This document shows, piece by piece, positions 48,101 through 60,800 of a stretch of DNA of 64,000 nucleotides. Position 1 is the stretch's first letter; each line of letters starts with the position of its first letter. Source of the DNA: Nemopilema nomurai (lineage: Eukaryota > Cnidaria > Scyphozoa > Rhizostomeae > Rhizostomatidae); assembly GCA_003864495.1 (NCBI GenBank), contig ML133471.1, forward strand, positions 3,160,257-3,224,256, in the 5' to 3' direction. The position numbers and the translations under genes are program-made. Below the pieces are notes generated by a model, which searched no databases, was not told the DNA's origin, and was given only the letters and a program-made list of their open reading frames with translations.

Positions 48101-51100
48101 CTTTACGTATCCTTTGGAATGGCTTTTCATACTTGTTACTCTATTTCATAACCTTTTGTATAATCCCTTCTCATGACCATTAGACCAAGCGTACAAAGGG
48201 GCAGTGCTTGATTTTCATATTTCTATGTTTTAGACATTTGAAATGGCGAGCAATCCATCCATGATGCAGGAGATGATGAGAAATCAAGACCGTGCCCTTA
48301 GTAACCTTGAGGTTGGTTTTCTTTTTTGCGAATATTTTATCTGCTGGGTATTATGTATTTTAGATTATTGGTGCATTTCCAAAGTTTCTGGTTCCGCTTA
48401 TCGTTAGCCTTTGGTGTTATTTGCTGCTTTGAATATCTCACGGTATTCTTTTTGAAATGAAGTCATTTATATCGAAAATTAGTTTTTTGGCTCGTTTAGC
48501 ACAAAATTCTAGTCATCACCAGACTGTGTGTGCGTCTTTTTTAACAGAGTATTCCTGGAGGATTTAATGCCCTACGAAGGCTATACACTGACATCCAAGA
48601 GCCAATGATGAATGCTGCCCAGGAGCAGGTGAGAGCCCCCACACCCCTCCTCCCTATTTGCTTTTTTTCTGCAAGCGTCCTTTATTGCTCTGGCTGCTCA
48701 AATATTTGTCTTAGACACACGTTTTAGGAGCCAGGCTTCGGTACAACTCGTTTACTTGCACTGGTTGTTCACTTGAACTGCGGTTTGTTTATTTGTCTGC
48801 GAGTTTGTTTGTCTGCGAGTTTGTTTGTTCGTTTCAATCGATTCTAAAATTCATTGTTAGATGCAGCAAATGGCCAATCCGTTCGCTGCACTGGCAAGAG
48901 GCAGTCAAACAGGTAAATGTACTTCACGCCTAAAATGTCTTCTGTGTTTGACATGTTTGCTATAAACAAAGTTGAATTTACCTACAAGGTAGTCAATTAA
49001 GAATCGACGTATTTTGCATAAGAATCAAGGTAGTCGCCATTTTGAATGTTGCCATTTATAGGGTCAAAAACAAGAATTTGAAGAATTAACCAAAGAAGAA
49101 CAATTTCTGGCTGTTTTCGTTTTGACAAGTCGTTCGTTTGCCGTAGATCTAACCCGAACGACTGAACACACCCAGCATCAGTAGCTCAGCTTTTCATATT
49201 AGTTAAACACTTCAAAAGATGTTTTCTCAATATTTTTATAGAGACACCCTCTTCAGAAGAAAACCCCCAACGAGGGTCAGAGAACATTTCTCCACTTCCA
49301 AACCCTTGGAACTCCACAGGAAGAGCAACAACAACAACATCTGCAACATCGTCAACATCTGCAACATCGTCAACACCAACGACCGCGGGTTTGAGCAGTA
49401 ATCCCCTAAGGTACTATCAGCTGTCACGATAAGCAGCCAGGCGTAGCCAGGAGTTATGGGTGCTTAGCAATACTTGTAGGCGTTGGGGTTTAAGCCGGAA
49501 GCGGAGGAGTCGCAGCGCTCACGCACCAGTTGATGCGTCCCAAGTCACTGAATGCCAGTGCAGCCAGTCCTCGCACTTATAAATGAAATTTCGATAACCG
49601 CATGTAACGCAATTTCAATTACCACACCCTACTATCATATGTAATCTTTCCAAAGTAATCGAGTTGTTGTTGCTGCCTTGTTTTGATACAGATGCCCGTA
49701 CCATCCTTCATGTTAGGCAATCTTTACCAGTTTATCAGCATGAATTTTGTTTGCAGTGGCCTAACTGGAGCAAGCCAGACAGGCATGTTTCAGACTCCCG
49801 GAGTTCAGAATTTATTATCGCAAGTTTCCTCGAACCCACAACTTTTTGAAAACATGATGCAGTCTCCATATATGCAAGAGATGATGAACCAAATGATAAG
49901 AAGCCCAGAGCTCATGGACAATGTAAGATTCAGCTCCTTCAGTTACAGTGATGGTTGAAATTTACATTGGTTGGGTGATAATTTAAATCTAAACTAAATT
50001 GGAAAGATGCCAATTTTGTGAGGTGCAGGGACGCCTGCGCACTCCCAGGGCAAGGAGGAGCAAATATAATGGCGAAATGAAAAAGCAGTCTACAGAAGGC
50101 AGCTGCTTCCACTGCCCCTTCTCTGTTGCTGGCGTCCCCTGATGACGTGCACCTGTGTTTTGGCTACGAACAGTGGATGCTTTGCTGTTTCTACTTTGTC
50201 GTTTGTTTCTCGACCCAACCCTAAGTCAATATTCATTTGATCCAATTTTTTTTATTGCTTACTGCTTTTAAACAAAGAAAAACCATAATCAATGTTTTGT
50301 TATGCCGTTTAATAATTGAAATCTTTATTGAGTGATTTCATTGAATTTTTGTTGCAACTTTTGTTTATTCATTCCCTTGTGATGCATTGGCTTGCTTGTT
50401 TATGGCAGATTCTTCGAGGTCATCCGATGTTTGCAAACAACCCTCAGCTGGCCGAGCAAGTAAGCATTCATGTCAACGAATTGTTCGAAACGTTCCCTTG
50501 TAGTGAATTCATTTTTCTGTTTCTTCGTTTGAAAAAAAGTTTTGTATTTTTTACATTTTCATTCATTTTGCTGTTTAGCTTTCATTGGAAAAATCAATTT
50601 TTGAAATCATCAAAAAATCATCTTTCTAAGCATGGTTTATCTAATTTAGATCAGTTCTCAGATGCCCAACTTTATGCAACAGGTAAGATTATCTTACTCC
50701 TTTCACCAAGCTAACTTAATCATAATCTAATCTTTTTTGAGAATTCTTTCATTTTGGTTACTAACAGATCAGATGCCTATCGTGAAGTCAAATTTTGAAT
50801 GTTATTTTACTACTTATACTTGTTTCATAATGGTGTGAATTCACATCGCCTATGTCTTTTTGACTTCGAAATATTTTATGCAATGATGAATTCTTACCAT
50901 CTTTCTCAAAATTGTCAAGCTGATATTCCTGCAAGTTCTTTAATCTTTGTCATTGGTCTTTTTAACCGCATCAAATTTACGCAGATGCAGAATCCTGTTG
51001 TACAACAAGCAATGACAAACCCCCGGGTCATTCAAGCAATGTCACAAATTCAAAGCGGCATGCAGCAGTTACAACAGGAGGCACCTGAAATGCTTCCACT

Positions 51101-52542
51101 TCTTGGCATGACTCCGGCTCCCGGCTGGAGCTCCATGGCAGCAACAACAACAAGCAGCTCGCCTTCCTCAGCCGCCAGCACAACAACAACATCCAGTGCC
51201 AACACAGCCACCACCACACAAACATCACCAGCGCCCGACCAAAGTGCTGGGAATCCCAACGCAGGGAATCCCCTGTTCACCCAAATGCTCCAATCAATGC
51301 TTCAGCAACAAATGGGCCAAACTCTTACCCAGCCTCAGGAAGAGAGGTTCAGTGCTCAACTCGAGCAATTAGCTGCTATGGGATTTGTGGATCGTGCTGC
51401 CAATTTACGAGGTACAATATTTTTTCGCTATTTACGGAACGACGCACTGACCGTATCTTCTTAGTGCTGATGACTGACCAAGGAAGGGAATGACTTTGCT
51501 AGTCACGTCAGTCAATGGTCAATTTATCGACAAAAATTTCGTAGAACAAAGCTCAGTAATGACAAGGAATAGCGGAAACAGTTTGTGCATACTTAAAGTA
51601 CTTGTTCGCCCGACACTCCTCAGATAATGCAGACGTCAGAAAATGAGACCAAAACCTGACAAATAAGCTAGTTGCGCACCGAAAAAGACACAGGATATTT
51701 GTGAGCAAATTGGCCAATGACAAATCAGCCTCCAGTAGAATGGTCAATTTTGAGCAAATCAGGCAGTGTTGCTTTTTTTCTTCAAGCTACAGTAAGTCCC
51801 CGCATATAAGAAACGTACATATAAGAAACTGCAGCCTGCCAGCACAGAGAATATTTTCTTCTCTATAAGAAACCAGCCAGCCTCATTTTTCCCCAATTTT
51901 TTATAAATTATGCTAAATGGAGAAAATCGTTTAATAAAATTAAAACTTTTTCTGAGAAAATAGATTTGTTCGAAGATATACAGTATTTTTTACTTATTTC
52001 ATCCATACTCATCTATTAGGGTATCCTTTGTTACAATGAAAAATGTTCCTTGAATTCAAAAATATGTTTTTTTCACAAGAAAGCCTCCCATAAAAAAGAA
52101 AATTTCTTAATGAACATATAAGAAACCAGCCAGCCTGATTTGAAAATATTTTCTTACGTATAAGAAACTCAACAGCCTAATTTGAAAATCTAAGTTTCTT
52201 ATATGCGGGGACTTACTGTAGTAGACACGACACTATTAGGTGGATGACATCTATGGAAAGAATTTCATAGACTTTTCTTCTCTATTTCTATTTTGGTGGG
52301 TTGGGACACCAGATGAGTTTAATGGGTTTGATGGTATGATGGGTTTAGGGTATGATGGGTTTTAATTTTTCTTGCCGTCAGCCATCCAGGGTTGAAATTT
52401 CTATGTGTCGATTGCGGTGATATGGCGCGGAGTGACTTCGGTTGTTGTTATTGTGACACTATGATGACGTGACCATGTCTTTTCAGCTTTGACTGCAACT
52501 GGTGGCGATTTGAACGCTGCAATAGAGCGACTGCTTCAGTGA
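42145..52542 (+). CDS. UBQLN: ubiquilin (UBL-STI1-UBA proteasome shuttle)
   Basis: Carries ubiquitinated and mislocalised membrane proteins to the proteasome and chaperones hydrophobic segments in the cytosol. Exons: 42145-42261, 44066-44168, 44600-44649, 44941-44985, 45766-45856, 46282-46379, 47006-47077, 47810-47860, 48234-48311, 48548-48628, 48861-48912, 49242-49410, 49757-49922, 50409-50459, 50662-50682, 50985-51411, 52487-52542. The total is 1728 nt, 575 aa, close to human UBQLN1. The UBL spans about 14-88 ([16 protein letters not shown] ... [10 protein letters not shown]). The first STI1 pair is about 140-262 ([35 protein letters not shown] block, [20 protein letters not shown]). A Thr/Ser-rich linker follows. 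The second STI1 pair is about 338-440 and the C-terminal UBA about 534-575 ([10 protein letters not shown] ... [13 protein letters not shown]). Intron 4 has a GC donor (CAG|GCAAGT). Exon 15 is a 21-nt micro-exon. AATAAA lies 47 bases past the stop. Confidence 0.96.
43327..43369. repeat. TATATA-rich microsatellite in ubiquilin intron 1
   Basis: Clustered TATATATATA and ATATATATATAAA runs within intron 1. No other structure seen. Confidence 0.6.
46858..46927. repeat. 36-bp tandem duplication in ubiquilin intron 6
   Basis: Two nearly identical copies of a 36-base unit containing GTTACTGCAAACCTTTGTC and TCGCACGACAATCT. Intronic, about 80 bases before exon 7. Confidence 0.85.
47332..47603. repeat. 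27-bp minisatellite in ubiquilin intron 7
   Basis: Ten head-to-tail copies of a 27-base unit containing GATCTGCAAATGAAGCATTC, almost without variation (one copy TTTTTG, one ATTTTG). The period is a multiple of three, so ORFs open on both strands; they are not genes. The low divergence suggests recent expansion. Confidence 0.95.
51613..51720. mobile_element. fragment related to the 58333-58832 element
   Basis: CCGACACTCCTCAG, a GACGTCAGAA-type stretch and later CCAATGACAAATCAG occur in the same order and spacing as the left half of the ADGRV1 intron 4 element, but the outer terminal repeat is missing. It lies just before the TA-flanked MITE in the last ubiquilin intron. Confidence 0.4.
51788..52220. 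mobile_element. Tc1/mariner-superfamily MITE with TA target duplication
   Basis: Perfect terminal inverted repeats of about 27 bases (CAGTAAGTCCCCGCATATA...) are each flanked by TA. The total is 433 bases with no coding capacity. The interior repeats ATAAGAAACCAGCCAGCCT-like stretches. A CAGT start with TA duplication fits pogo/Tigger-like non-autonomous elements. It sits in the last ubiquilin intron. Confidence 0.8.
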
Positions 52543-52588
52543 TCAAGTGCACGTCATTTAGGACAACAGAAACAAGAGGCAATTAAAT

Positions 52589-52594
52589 AATAAA
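52589..52594 (+). terminator. ubiquilin polyadenylation signal
   Basis: Canonical AATAAA 47 bases after the ubiquilin stop codon, implying a very short 3' UTR. Confidence 0.6.
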
Positions 52595-54497
52595 ATTTGT
52601 ATTCAAATATATTGTTATATAAAAGTTAAGCCAACATCTTGGCATTAATTTTTTCATCACTCTTCATTACTTGAGTCAAAAGATTGTGTACGTTTCTACT
52701 CTCTCTCTCTCGTATAATTAAACCATATTTCAACCTTGGAATTCCAGAAAACGATGTAAGTTATAGATTAGCGATATTTCATGGAAGTGTGATAGTTATC
52801 TCTTGACTATTCTGTATGACTCTGTGGTAATACAGTCTTAGGCGAATTGTCGCTATTCAAATTAGCGTAGCCAACAATGTCCTAATCAACATTGAAATGT
52901 CCAAACCGTACAATGTCCCAATCAGCTTCATTGTTTACTTAGTGGTTGGTGCAACTGGTGTTTTTTCGACCATCTGTCAACCGCAGTTAACTCCATGCGT
53001 AAATTGCCATTCACTGCCAACTCGAGAATAATTTCTTATTTGTCTGGTACAACAATCGCTAATTTTGCTACGTTTTTTCCCCAGTTGAACGTGTTGTATG
53101 TTTTCTTTATCGATATTAGCATAGCACATTCTTAAAGAACGTACAGTAGACACTATTAATATCTTTCAACACTTTTGTTACATTAGCTGATGGCATATGA
53201 TGTATTCGCAAAGCATTTCGACGTTGTCAATGATCCACAATTGCAATTGTTTCAGTATTGACTTACTCAGTAGTGAATCGTGACTTAATCCTGCCTTGAA
53301 TTTTCTTAGTACAAATGAGTCAGAAGTTGAATAGAGCATGCGTGACTTGATCCCAACTGATTGCTTTTTCTGTTTTTTCTCTGCACTTCTACCTAAACAT
53401 CTCTCAGTGGGGGTGCTGAGGAGAATCAATCTCGATTCTTAAAGTAAGTCAACGGGCATAAGTCGTCCGATTTAAAAATACACTGCAACTCAATTTAATT
53501 CAGGCGTGTGGATTGATTGTTTAGTCAAAGTGTTCACATGGGGGCCGCATCGTCTTGTATCACACCACATGCAGCGGTATTTGAATTGATCACATGAACA
53601 TCCACTCTTCTCAACCTTGATTGGATAGCTAAGAGTTTCTAATTTTAGGTGGCCCAGTCCCCTGAGCTAAGCTGCGTTTTAACTCCGTTGATTAACTTTA
53701 ATTACTCACTGCAAATATTTTGAAAGTTACAATTCAGCCTGAGACCATTTATATATAAAGGGGAGCACACTGATAATACTAAAATTGAATGACTTTTTGG
53801 AAAGATAAAAGAAAGTGGGAAAAACGTTGATGGGGACATTTTTGGGGCTTGTCTGACCCAAACGCGTATCCATATTTCATACTTAATTTATCATGCAACA
53901 TTCATCAGCATTGAAAGAAAGATTTATGCATCAATGTATTGGTACAGTTTATGGGGACATAAAAAAGTCAGCAGTAAGACGGCCAGATCCCAACTGATGA
54001 CGATAAAGAAAAATAAGGCACGAGGCCAGAGTCGAGGTGGATATCGGGATCAGATGCACCTTGATATCCTGCGGTTTTAGAGTCCCGCTTCTAATATTAA
54101 CTTTCAAATTATTTGGCTAAATTGTTTGTCACGATTCGATTCAATATAAGATATAGTATGATATGATAAAGCATGATACAAAGAGTTCTGAATTTGAAAT
54201 TATGAAAAGCTATGAAGGAAACTAATGGAAAGAAAGCAGGAGAGGTTTTTAAGTGTCTGAGGAAAATGTTACAAAAAATTGCTGTCTAGGAGAAAATTCC
54301 AAAATTTTTGATGGGTTTTTAATCGTGGCTTACAAGAAAAAGTTTTAAAAAGTTTACCTTTATTGTTAGGAAAAAGCTTGAAAAACTTGAAACCTTTTTC
54401 ACTGACGTTCACGCTCACTTGCTGTATTTTTTGAGTTCATGAACTGCGAGTGGAAACGCGAACATCCCGCGCGTCTGTGAGTCATTATTTCAAAATG

Positions 54498-54511
54498 GTT
54501 GCCATGGTTAA
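54498..54511. promoter_or_regulatory. imperfect RFX X-box-like palindrome upstream of ADGRV1
   Basis: GTTGCCATGGTTAA has a perfect left half-site for RFX factors (GTTGCC-AT-) and a right half-site with about two mismatches. It lies about 330 bases upstream of the ADGRV1 start. RFX factors control many ciliary genes, and ADGRV1 acts at ciliated or stereociliary cells in vertebrates. The site call is tentative. Confidence 0.2.
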
Positions 54512-54835
54512 TTGACGGGAAAGTCGGGGGCAATAAACACTACATAGGCTACATCTTTCTTACTAATCTAATTAGTAAACTTGGTAAAAATTATATTTTA
54601 GGAATAGTTTAAATTGTTTATAGGTTTGGTATGTAGTAGTTGATTGATTCATGGAAATTTTTAGCACGACTTCTCTTTTAAAGCGAGATATTTCTCCCCC
54701 CGTACAGAAAACTTAGTCTTGGCGTGGGTAATTCAAATATTTACTTGTTTCCCTATGCTCAACTGACGCACCTGCACAATGGCGGACACTCACTTCTGCA
54801 ACTGACCTGCAGAAACTTGAGAGCAGCATAACAAA

Positions 54836-57800
54836 ATGGTTCCTGGAAGTAAGTAGCCCTGCATTGAAGTAAAGCCTTTTCACAATTAAGCAATTTAAAT
54901 TTATGGTGTTCTTTTGATAAGGTTATGATACTCTTTTTGCAATAGATAATAATAGATGAAACCTTTCACGCCAATGTTTCTAGTTTCTGTTTACGTACAC
55001 CTACTAATACGTTCTTATCGTAAAATAGCATTTTCCAGTGCATACGAAGAGGCTTGGTGCCAATGCTTCTTCATAATTGTTGCATGTCCCTTTATATATA
55101 ATAGTATATCCTTGGTATTGCCACAATAATGTGATACTGCGAGCTCTGTTTTGTACCATGAATGATGACTGTTGGTATTGCTGGATGATAACAATAATTA
55201 ATGCTTCAAGAGAAGATGTTGTTATTCTTAAGAAATAGAAGTTTGAGCGTATCAGCTAGGATAAACGTGTATCTTCTCAGAAAATCAGCTTTGCAGCTAC
55301 GATTAAAATTTCTTGTAGTTTATTCAAATGTTTTAAGTAACAAGGTACCGTTTCAATGTTCCTTCGGTGCATTTCAAACTTGGCACCCCTTTGATTAAAT
55401 ACTAGTTTAGCTTCCAAAGTTATTAAAATAATAGTTCTAGCTGTCTTGAACTTTTAGTTCAAAATTAGCAAGTTTACTCAAATATATGCTTTTGGTGTTT
55501 TCAGAGAAAATAAGTTTAGGAAAGATGATTAATTTTTCACAATTATATAACATTTATTAATATTCAAGCTTTTTGGGGACGAAAAAGTTTAACTTAGTGC
55601 AAAAGAGTGGTATGCAACAATTTTGAGGGAATTGATCTAAGATTGATTTTAACCTTCCGTGCATTGTTGCATGTTTATCCTTGCAAAGTAATTCATGTTC
55701 TGCAGACAACACTCTAAAATGAAAATTCAGGAAGCAGGAAAAATCCTTGAAGCACAAAATTTGAAAGAGGTTAATACCTTGATGGACTTTGTGAAAACAA
55801 GGGTCTGTAAAATGAAAATTCAGGAAGCAGGAAGATCATTAAAGCACAAAATTTGAAAGGGGTTGATACCTTGTTGGACTTTATTAAAGCAAGGGCCTTA
55901 AGAACATGGCAAAATTAATAAAACTTGGTTCACAGTTGTTGCAAGTGACCACCAATGTCAGCTTTGGGTATTCCTAATTTATGTGATATTTCATTATGTT
56001 TACTGTTTTAGATGATCATTGCAACTATCTGATTAGCAATAATTCCTAACATATGGGAGAAAAGCTTTGTGACTATTCTGTGCCTTATGCTATGCTCTTG
56101 ACTTGAAGTGTTTTGCTTTATCAAATCTATTGTAATTGTTGCATTATATTCAACACTTAGTTAAATTCACTGTGATTGAGAATGAGTATTTAGTGTGATA
56201 ACATTTAGTGTGATATTTTTCTAGTATGTTTTGAATCATCTATGCGGTTTATCTATAGTGTTCAACTATTCGGCAGAAATTCCAAACTGCATTTCTAAGT
56301 GATTGTACATATATTTCATAAAAAAATTTCTTATAACATTTTTCAGTAAAGCAGATTAAATATTTGAATATCATTTTTCATTGTAGAAGGCATTTCAGGA
56401 GTTCCACTCACTTTTGCCCTCTTAATATCAATTTTGGCGTCTTGTGCACATGCTTCTGGTGTTATCAGTTTTGTGACAGAAGACATTGCTATCCAAGAAA
56501 GAGAATATGAACAGGCTGTATTTACTCTTAGAAGGGACTCTGGGAGTTCTAGCTCTATCTTCTTTGTCTGTGAGGTAATTGCAACATATAATATGGTCCT
56601 GTCTTTTCTATCCATGTATGTATGCTTGATTAGGCCTCTCCATGAGTATTTCAGTGGGCGCGTGCTCAAACGAGTGCCTCTTCTTGCTAAGGTGCGTGTT
56701 TTACCAAAAAATTCATGTTAAAGTAGGCAGAAATTTCATGTTTTTGCATTTAAATACTTTGTATCTAGAAATTTATAAGCAAACTACTTAATAGACCATA
56801 CTACTTATAAACCAGGCACATGATTTATTGCAAGCCTTGGCATTGCAGTGACCACGCGCCTTAAACTGAGAGGCCTGCTTGATGAATAACTCATTGGCTG
56901 CTAGAACAATGCTCAGTGACTGCCTATCTTTTAGTTAACTAGTGTTGTAAGTCTATCTTCATATTTGACTTAAGTAAAACGCTTCCAGCACCTAATACTT
57001 TGTCCTTTTGAAATTCTACACAACAAAAGCTGTGTGTAATTTTAAAATAAAGAGTAATATGTGCCTTTAGAAAGCCAATACTAATTTCTTGTTATTTTGT
57101 TATGTCTATATAACAACTTTAAAGATACTTGTCATTGCTTTGACCTGAAATACCATTTCCTTGAAAAGAGAAATGAAATTTGTAAGTTTATGTCCAAGTA
57201 TTTTTCTCTCTGACAGATTTTGAATAGCACAATAGCAAGTGATCTAATCAGCTCAACTGCAACCAGTCAATTTGATGATGGAGAAACATCAAGTTCTTGC
57301 ACATTCACAGTCAAGGAAGATAATATTCCAGAGTTGAATGAAACTTTCAATGTTGGAATAAGAATTAGCACTGTCAGCACAGGTGTAGCAACTGTTGGGA
57401 CACCAAGTATTGCACGACTAACAATACTTGCAAATGATGACCCATATGGGGTCATTGGATTTGAAAATGTGAGTTGTCTGATGTTAAGAATTTTAATTCA
57501 ATTTTTAGAATGGTGTGTAAAGTTGTATTAAGAGTATATATTAATTTTGTCGAATATATGCTATGTTCATTTCTATCAAGTGTATATAATTGAAGAAGTC
57601 TGTAACATTTGATTTAATCAAGTTGAGAATGACTATTAAAAGTATGTGGACAGTTTGTTCTAACTGAAGCTGTTATTTTACTGTTATTGAACATCTATTA
57701 ATAAGATCCATTGTAAACTACTCAATTATGTTGAGATTTAAGTTGAGCTATGAGTTTCTACTTACAACCATTACAACTAATCAATCATGGACTTTGGATT

Positions 57801-60800
57801 TGATAATTACTTTTTAAATTTCAGATATAACATACACAGTGTTTTGTAGTTAACTCTAATGTTGAATATCCATTGAAGGCCAACCAAGAAAAACGTGTAA
57901 AGGAACCCTTAGAAAGGCAGCAGTCTGTGGCTTCATTCAATGTTTTGAGGAGGAGTGGGTCCTTTGGAGCTAGTGTTGTATTTTGGCAAGTAAGTGTATA
58001 AGATGTGCTTTTAAATCAAGTTAGATAAGAGTGCATATATAAATAATTTGCTTTAACTTTTCCTTTATCTTGTTCTTGTATTGTAGGCATGGTTTCTCAT
58101 TTTAATGCTGTTTTACTTGTTAAGCTTGAATCATATTGTGAAATTTATTATTCTAACATGCTGTGTATTTTGACTCATTTCAAAGTATTTACAAGTTTGA
58201 TTTTGTATTGTTTTTTGATGAAGATTTTATTGATTTTTTTCCTGATGTTTTTAAAAAACTTAAAAAAGCTTGCTGTTTGGGTCAAAGCCTTATCTTCAGT
58301 AGATGTGACAGCATTTTTTTAAGTCATAGAAATATGAAAATGGCTTTGAAAAAAGCAAGCATTTTACGTCATACTAAAAGCTTTTGGGTCTGACACTCCT
58401 CAGTGCATAAAACGTCAGAATAAGGTTCCGAAAAACACGATGGAAAATATATACCCAGTTGTGGATCGAAATAAGCCAATCAGAAAGACCCAAGCACAAG
58501 ACTGGTATAGTTGACCAATCAGTGCCCCAAGCCTAAGGAAAAATTACCAATGGATTCCAAGAGAGAAAACAAACTCCTTCTCTCTACACAATGGTGGCTT
58601 TTTCGTTTTCATGTAGATCGACTCCAAAACTGCCAGATGGAAGGACGACCGGGCTCTGCCAATTATCCGAAACATGTCACCATTAAAGAGTTTTGCACAA
58701 TCTGGGTTGTCCAAAAGATGTTGACCGATGGCAGAATCACTTATTCTGACGTTTTATGCTCTGAGGAGTGTCAGACGAAAAAGCTTTTAGTATGACGTAA
58801 AATGTTTGCTTTTTTCAAAGCCATTTTCAAATTCTGTACCGCAAAACAATTGTTCTCATAGAAATATCTACAGGATATCTATATTTTTATTGTTTGTTCA
58901 TCTTTTCTGATTCTATTAGTCAATCCCTTGACTAGCTACTTGGAATACCTTTCAGAAGATGTTAAATCAGTTGTTGATGTTAAAACAGGATTTTTAGTAA
59001 CATTCTATTAGCTTTATCCTTGTACATATTGGCACAATCTTTACATTCAGACAATTTCTGAATTTTTAGGCATATTAAGTAGTTAGTGGCTCATGAACTC
59101 CAATGTTTTCAATGAAAAATCCATTTTAAAAGTCCTCTTCAAATTCAACAATGTTGTCATCGTTTTTACATTTGATTTTTTATAGTAACCAGTAAAAATG
59201 TTTCCCAATTATTCTGGTTAAAATTTGGATTTGATTTTAAGGTAAACAGAGGCTTAACTGTAAGCATCCAAGACCTGTCCCCGACCTCTGGCTCTCTAAC
59301 CTTTGCAGATGGAGAGAGCAGCAAAATGCTTAACATTTCAATACAGCCAGACCAGGTATGCTCCCTCAATGGTACCCTATGAAGCGGTAGTGGTGTGCAG
59401 AATGTGAGCCACTAGAAACTGCAAGCAAGCAGGAGCTATGCTATTGTGTCTGCCGGTGTTTAGAATAGCCCACCTTCAGCTGCTAGTAATTCACAATTAC
59501 TTGAATTTGAGTAAAATAAAAATTGTACATGGAGAACTTCCAGGCATTACATCAAACCAATTTCAGATTCCTGTAATGTTGGCTAGTAAATTTGGGTCGG
59601 GCGCTGATGAATCTACTTTTTTCAGATACCTGAAAACGACGAGCAGTACCTAATTGACCTTGTCAATGCAACTGGCGGTGCCTTTATCAACGCTTCATCC
59701 AGCAGAGCGTCTCTCGTCATTCTTAAAAACGACCCACCAGTCCAATTTGAATACCCTGTGCAATACGTCTCTGAATCCCAGACTTTGTCCGTCACAGTGC
59801 TGCGGGGGCAAGGTGCATCCGGGACAACTATTGGGGATATTTCCATTGCCACCAGTGTTTCATACAGCACTTCGGATGGCCAAGCAAAGTCTGGAGTCGA
59901 TTATCAAGCAGTTTCAGGTATTCTCAACTTTGCACCTGACGACACATCCAAATCATTCTCGATTCAAATACTTAAAGACCCTCACCCTGAAGTTGCAGAG
60001 AACTTTTCTGTAGTCCTTTCAAACCCTTCTCCTGGAAGCGTGCTGTCTGCACCATATATCTTGACTGTTGTCATTGGGAAAAATGACGATCCACACGGAG
60101 TGATCTCCTTCAAGTCCCCTGATGAAGTTTTGGTTTTGGATGAAGATTCCACGAGTTCTGGAACTGTGTTTGTCAACAGGTCACGTGGAACATTTGGCAT
60201 TGTTTCCGTTGGCTGGCGTGTCGTCTCTAGTGGCAGACCAACTTCTGTTACACCAACTAGAGTTCTAAATGTCACTGAAGGTCTTCTTGAGTTTGCGCCT
60301 GGCGAAGCCACCCGGTCGATCTCACTTTCTGTCCAACAAAACTCTATCCCTGAAGAGGCGATGGAGTTTTACATACAATTAGAGAATGCAACAGGCGGGG
60401 CGAGACTCAGCCCGATTTCACCCCAGTTGCGCATGCTCGTGAGGGACAGTGATAACGCATATGGTGTGGTGTCCCTGGGAAGTGCTTCTGAGTATAGAGT
60501 TGAACTGGTGAGTCTTGTTCCACTCTGGTTTCGTAGAGCTACCTTGCTTTTTGGCGAAAGACTTGAAGCAGTCGAATATGTAGCAAAATACCCCTTTGGT
60601 TTTCAGCAGTCCGCGGTACCTAATGATATGACGTTTTTAGTTTCAAGAAATGTAAATTGCTTTTGAAGTCTACCAAAGAATAATCATACACCTATTGATC
60701 AACGACCTTCAAGGCTAGGTTGCCACCCTGCCCTAATTAGGTGCCCTCCAGGTTCGCTTTAAGGTTTGCTTATTCAACTTTGTAGTCAAGATCACCTCGC

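Larger units (their letters stand above)
52543..54835. other. ubiquilin 3' end and intergenic region before ADGRV1
   Basis: After the ubiquilin polyadenylation signal there is about 2.2 kb with no recognisable gene. A short CT microsatellite lies near 52700. Near 54440-54510 the sequence becomes richer in CG dinucleotides, which may mark the ADGRV1 promoter; it includes the imperfect X-box-like palindrome listed separately. A 9-codon upstream ORF (54779-54805) precedes the ADGRV1 start. Confidence 0.5.

Noticed and set aside
58511..58795. 94-codon + ORF in ADGRV1 intron 4
   Set aside because: It lies inside the TIR element, and its end is the inverted repeat itself. There is no match to a transposase or to Calx-beta.
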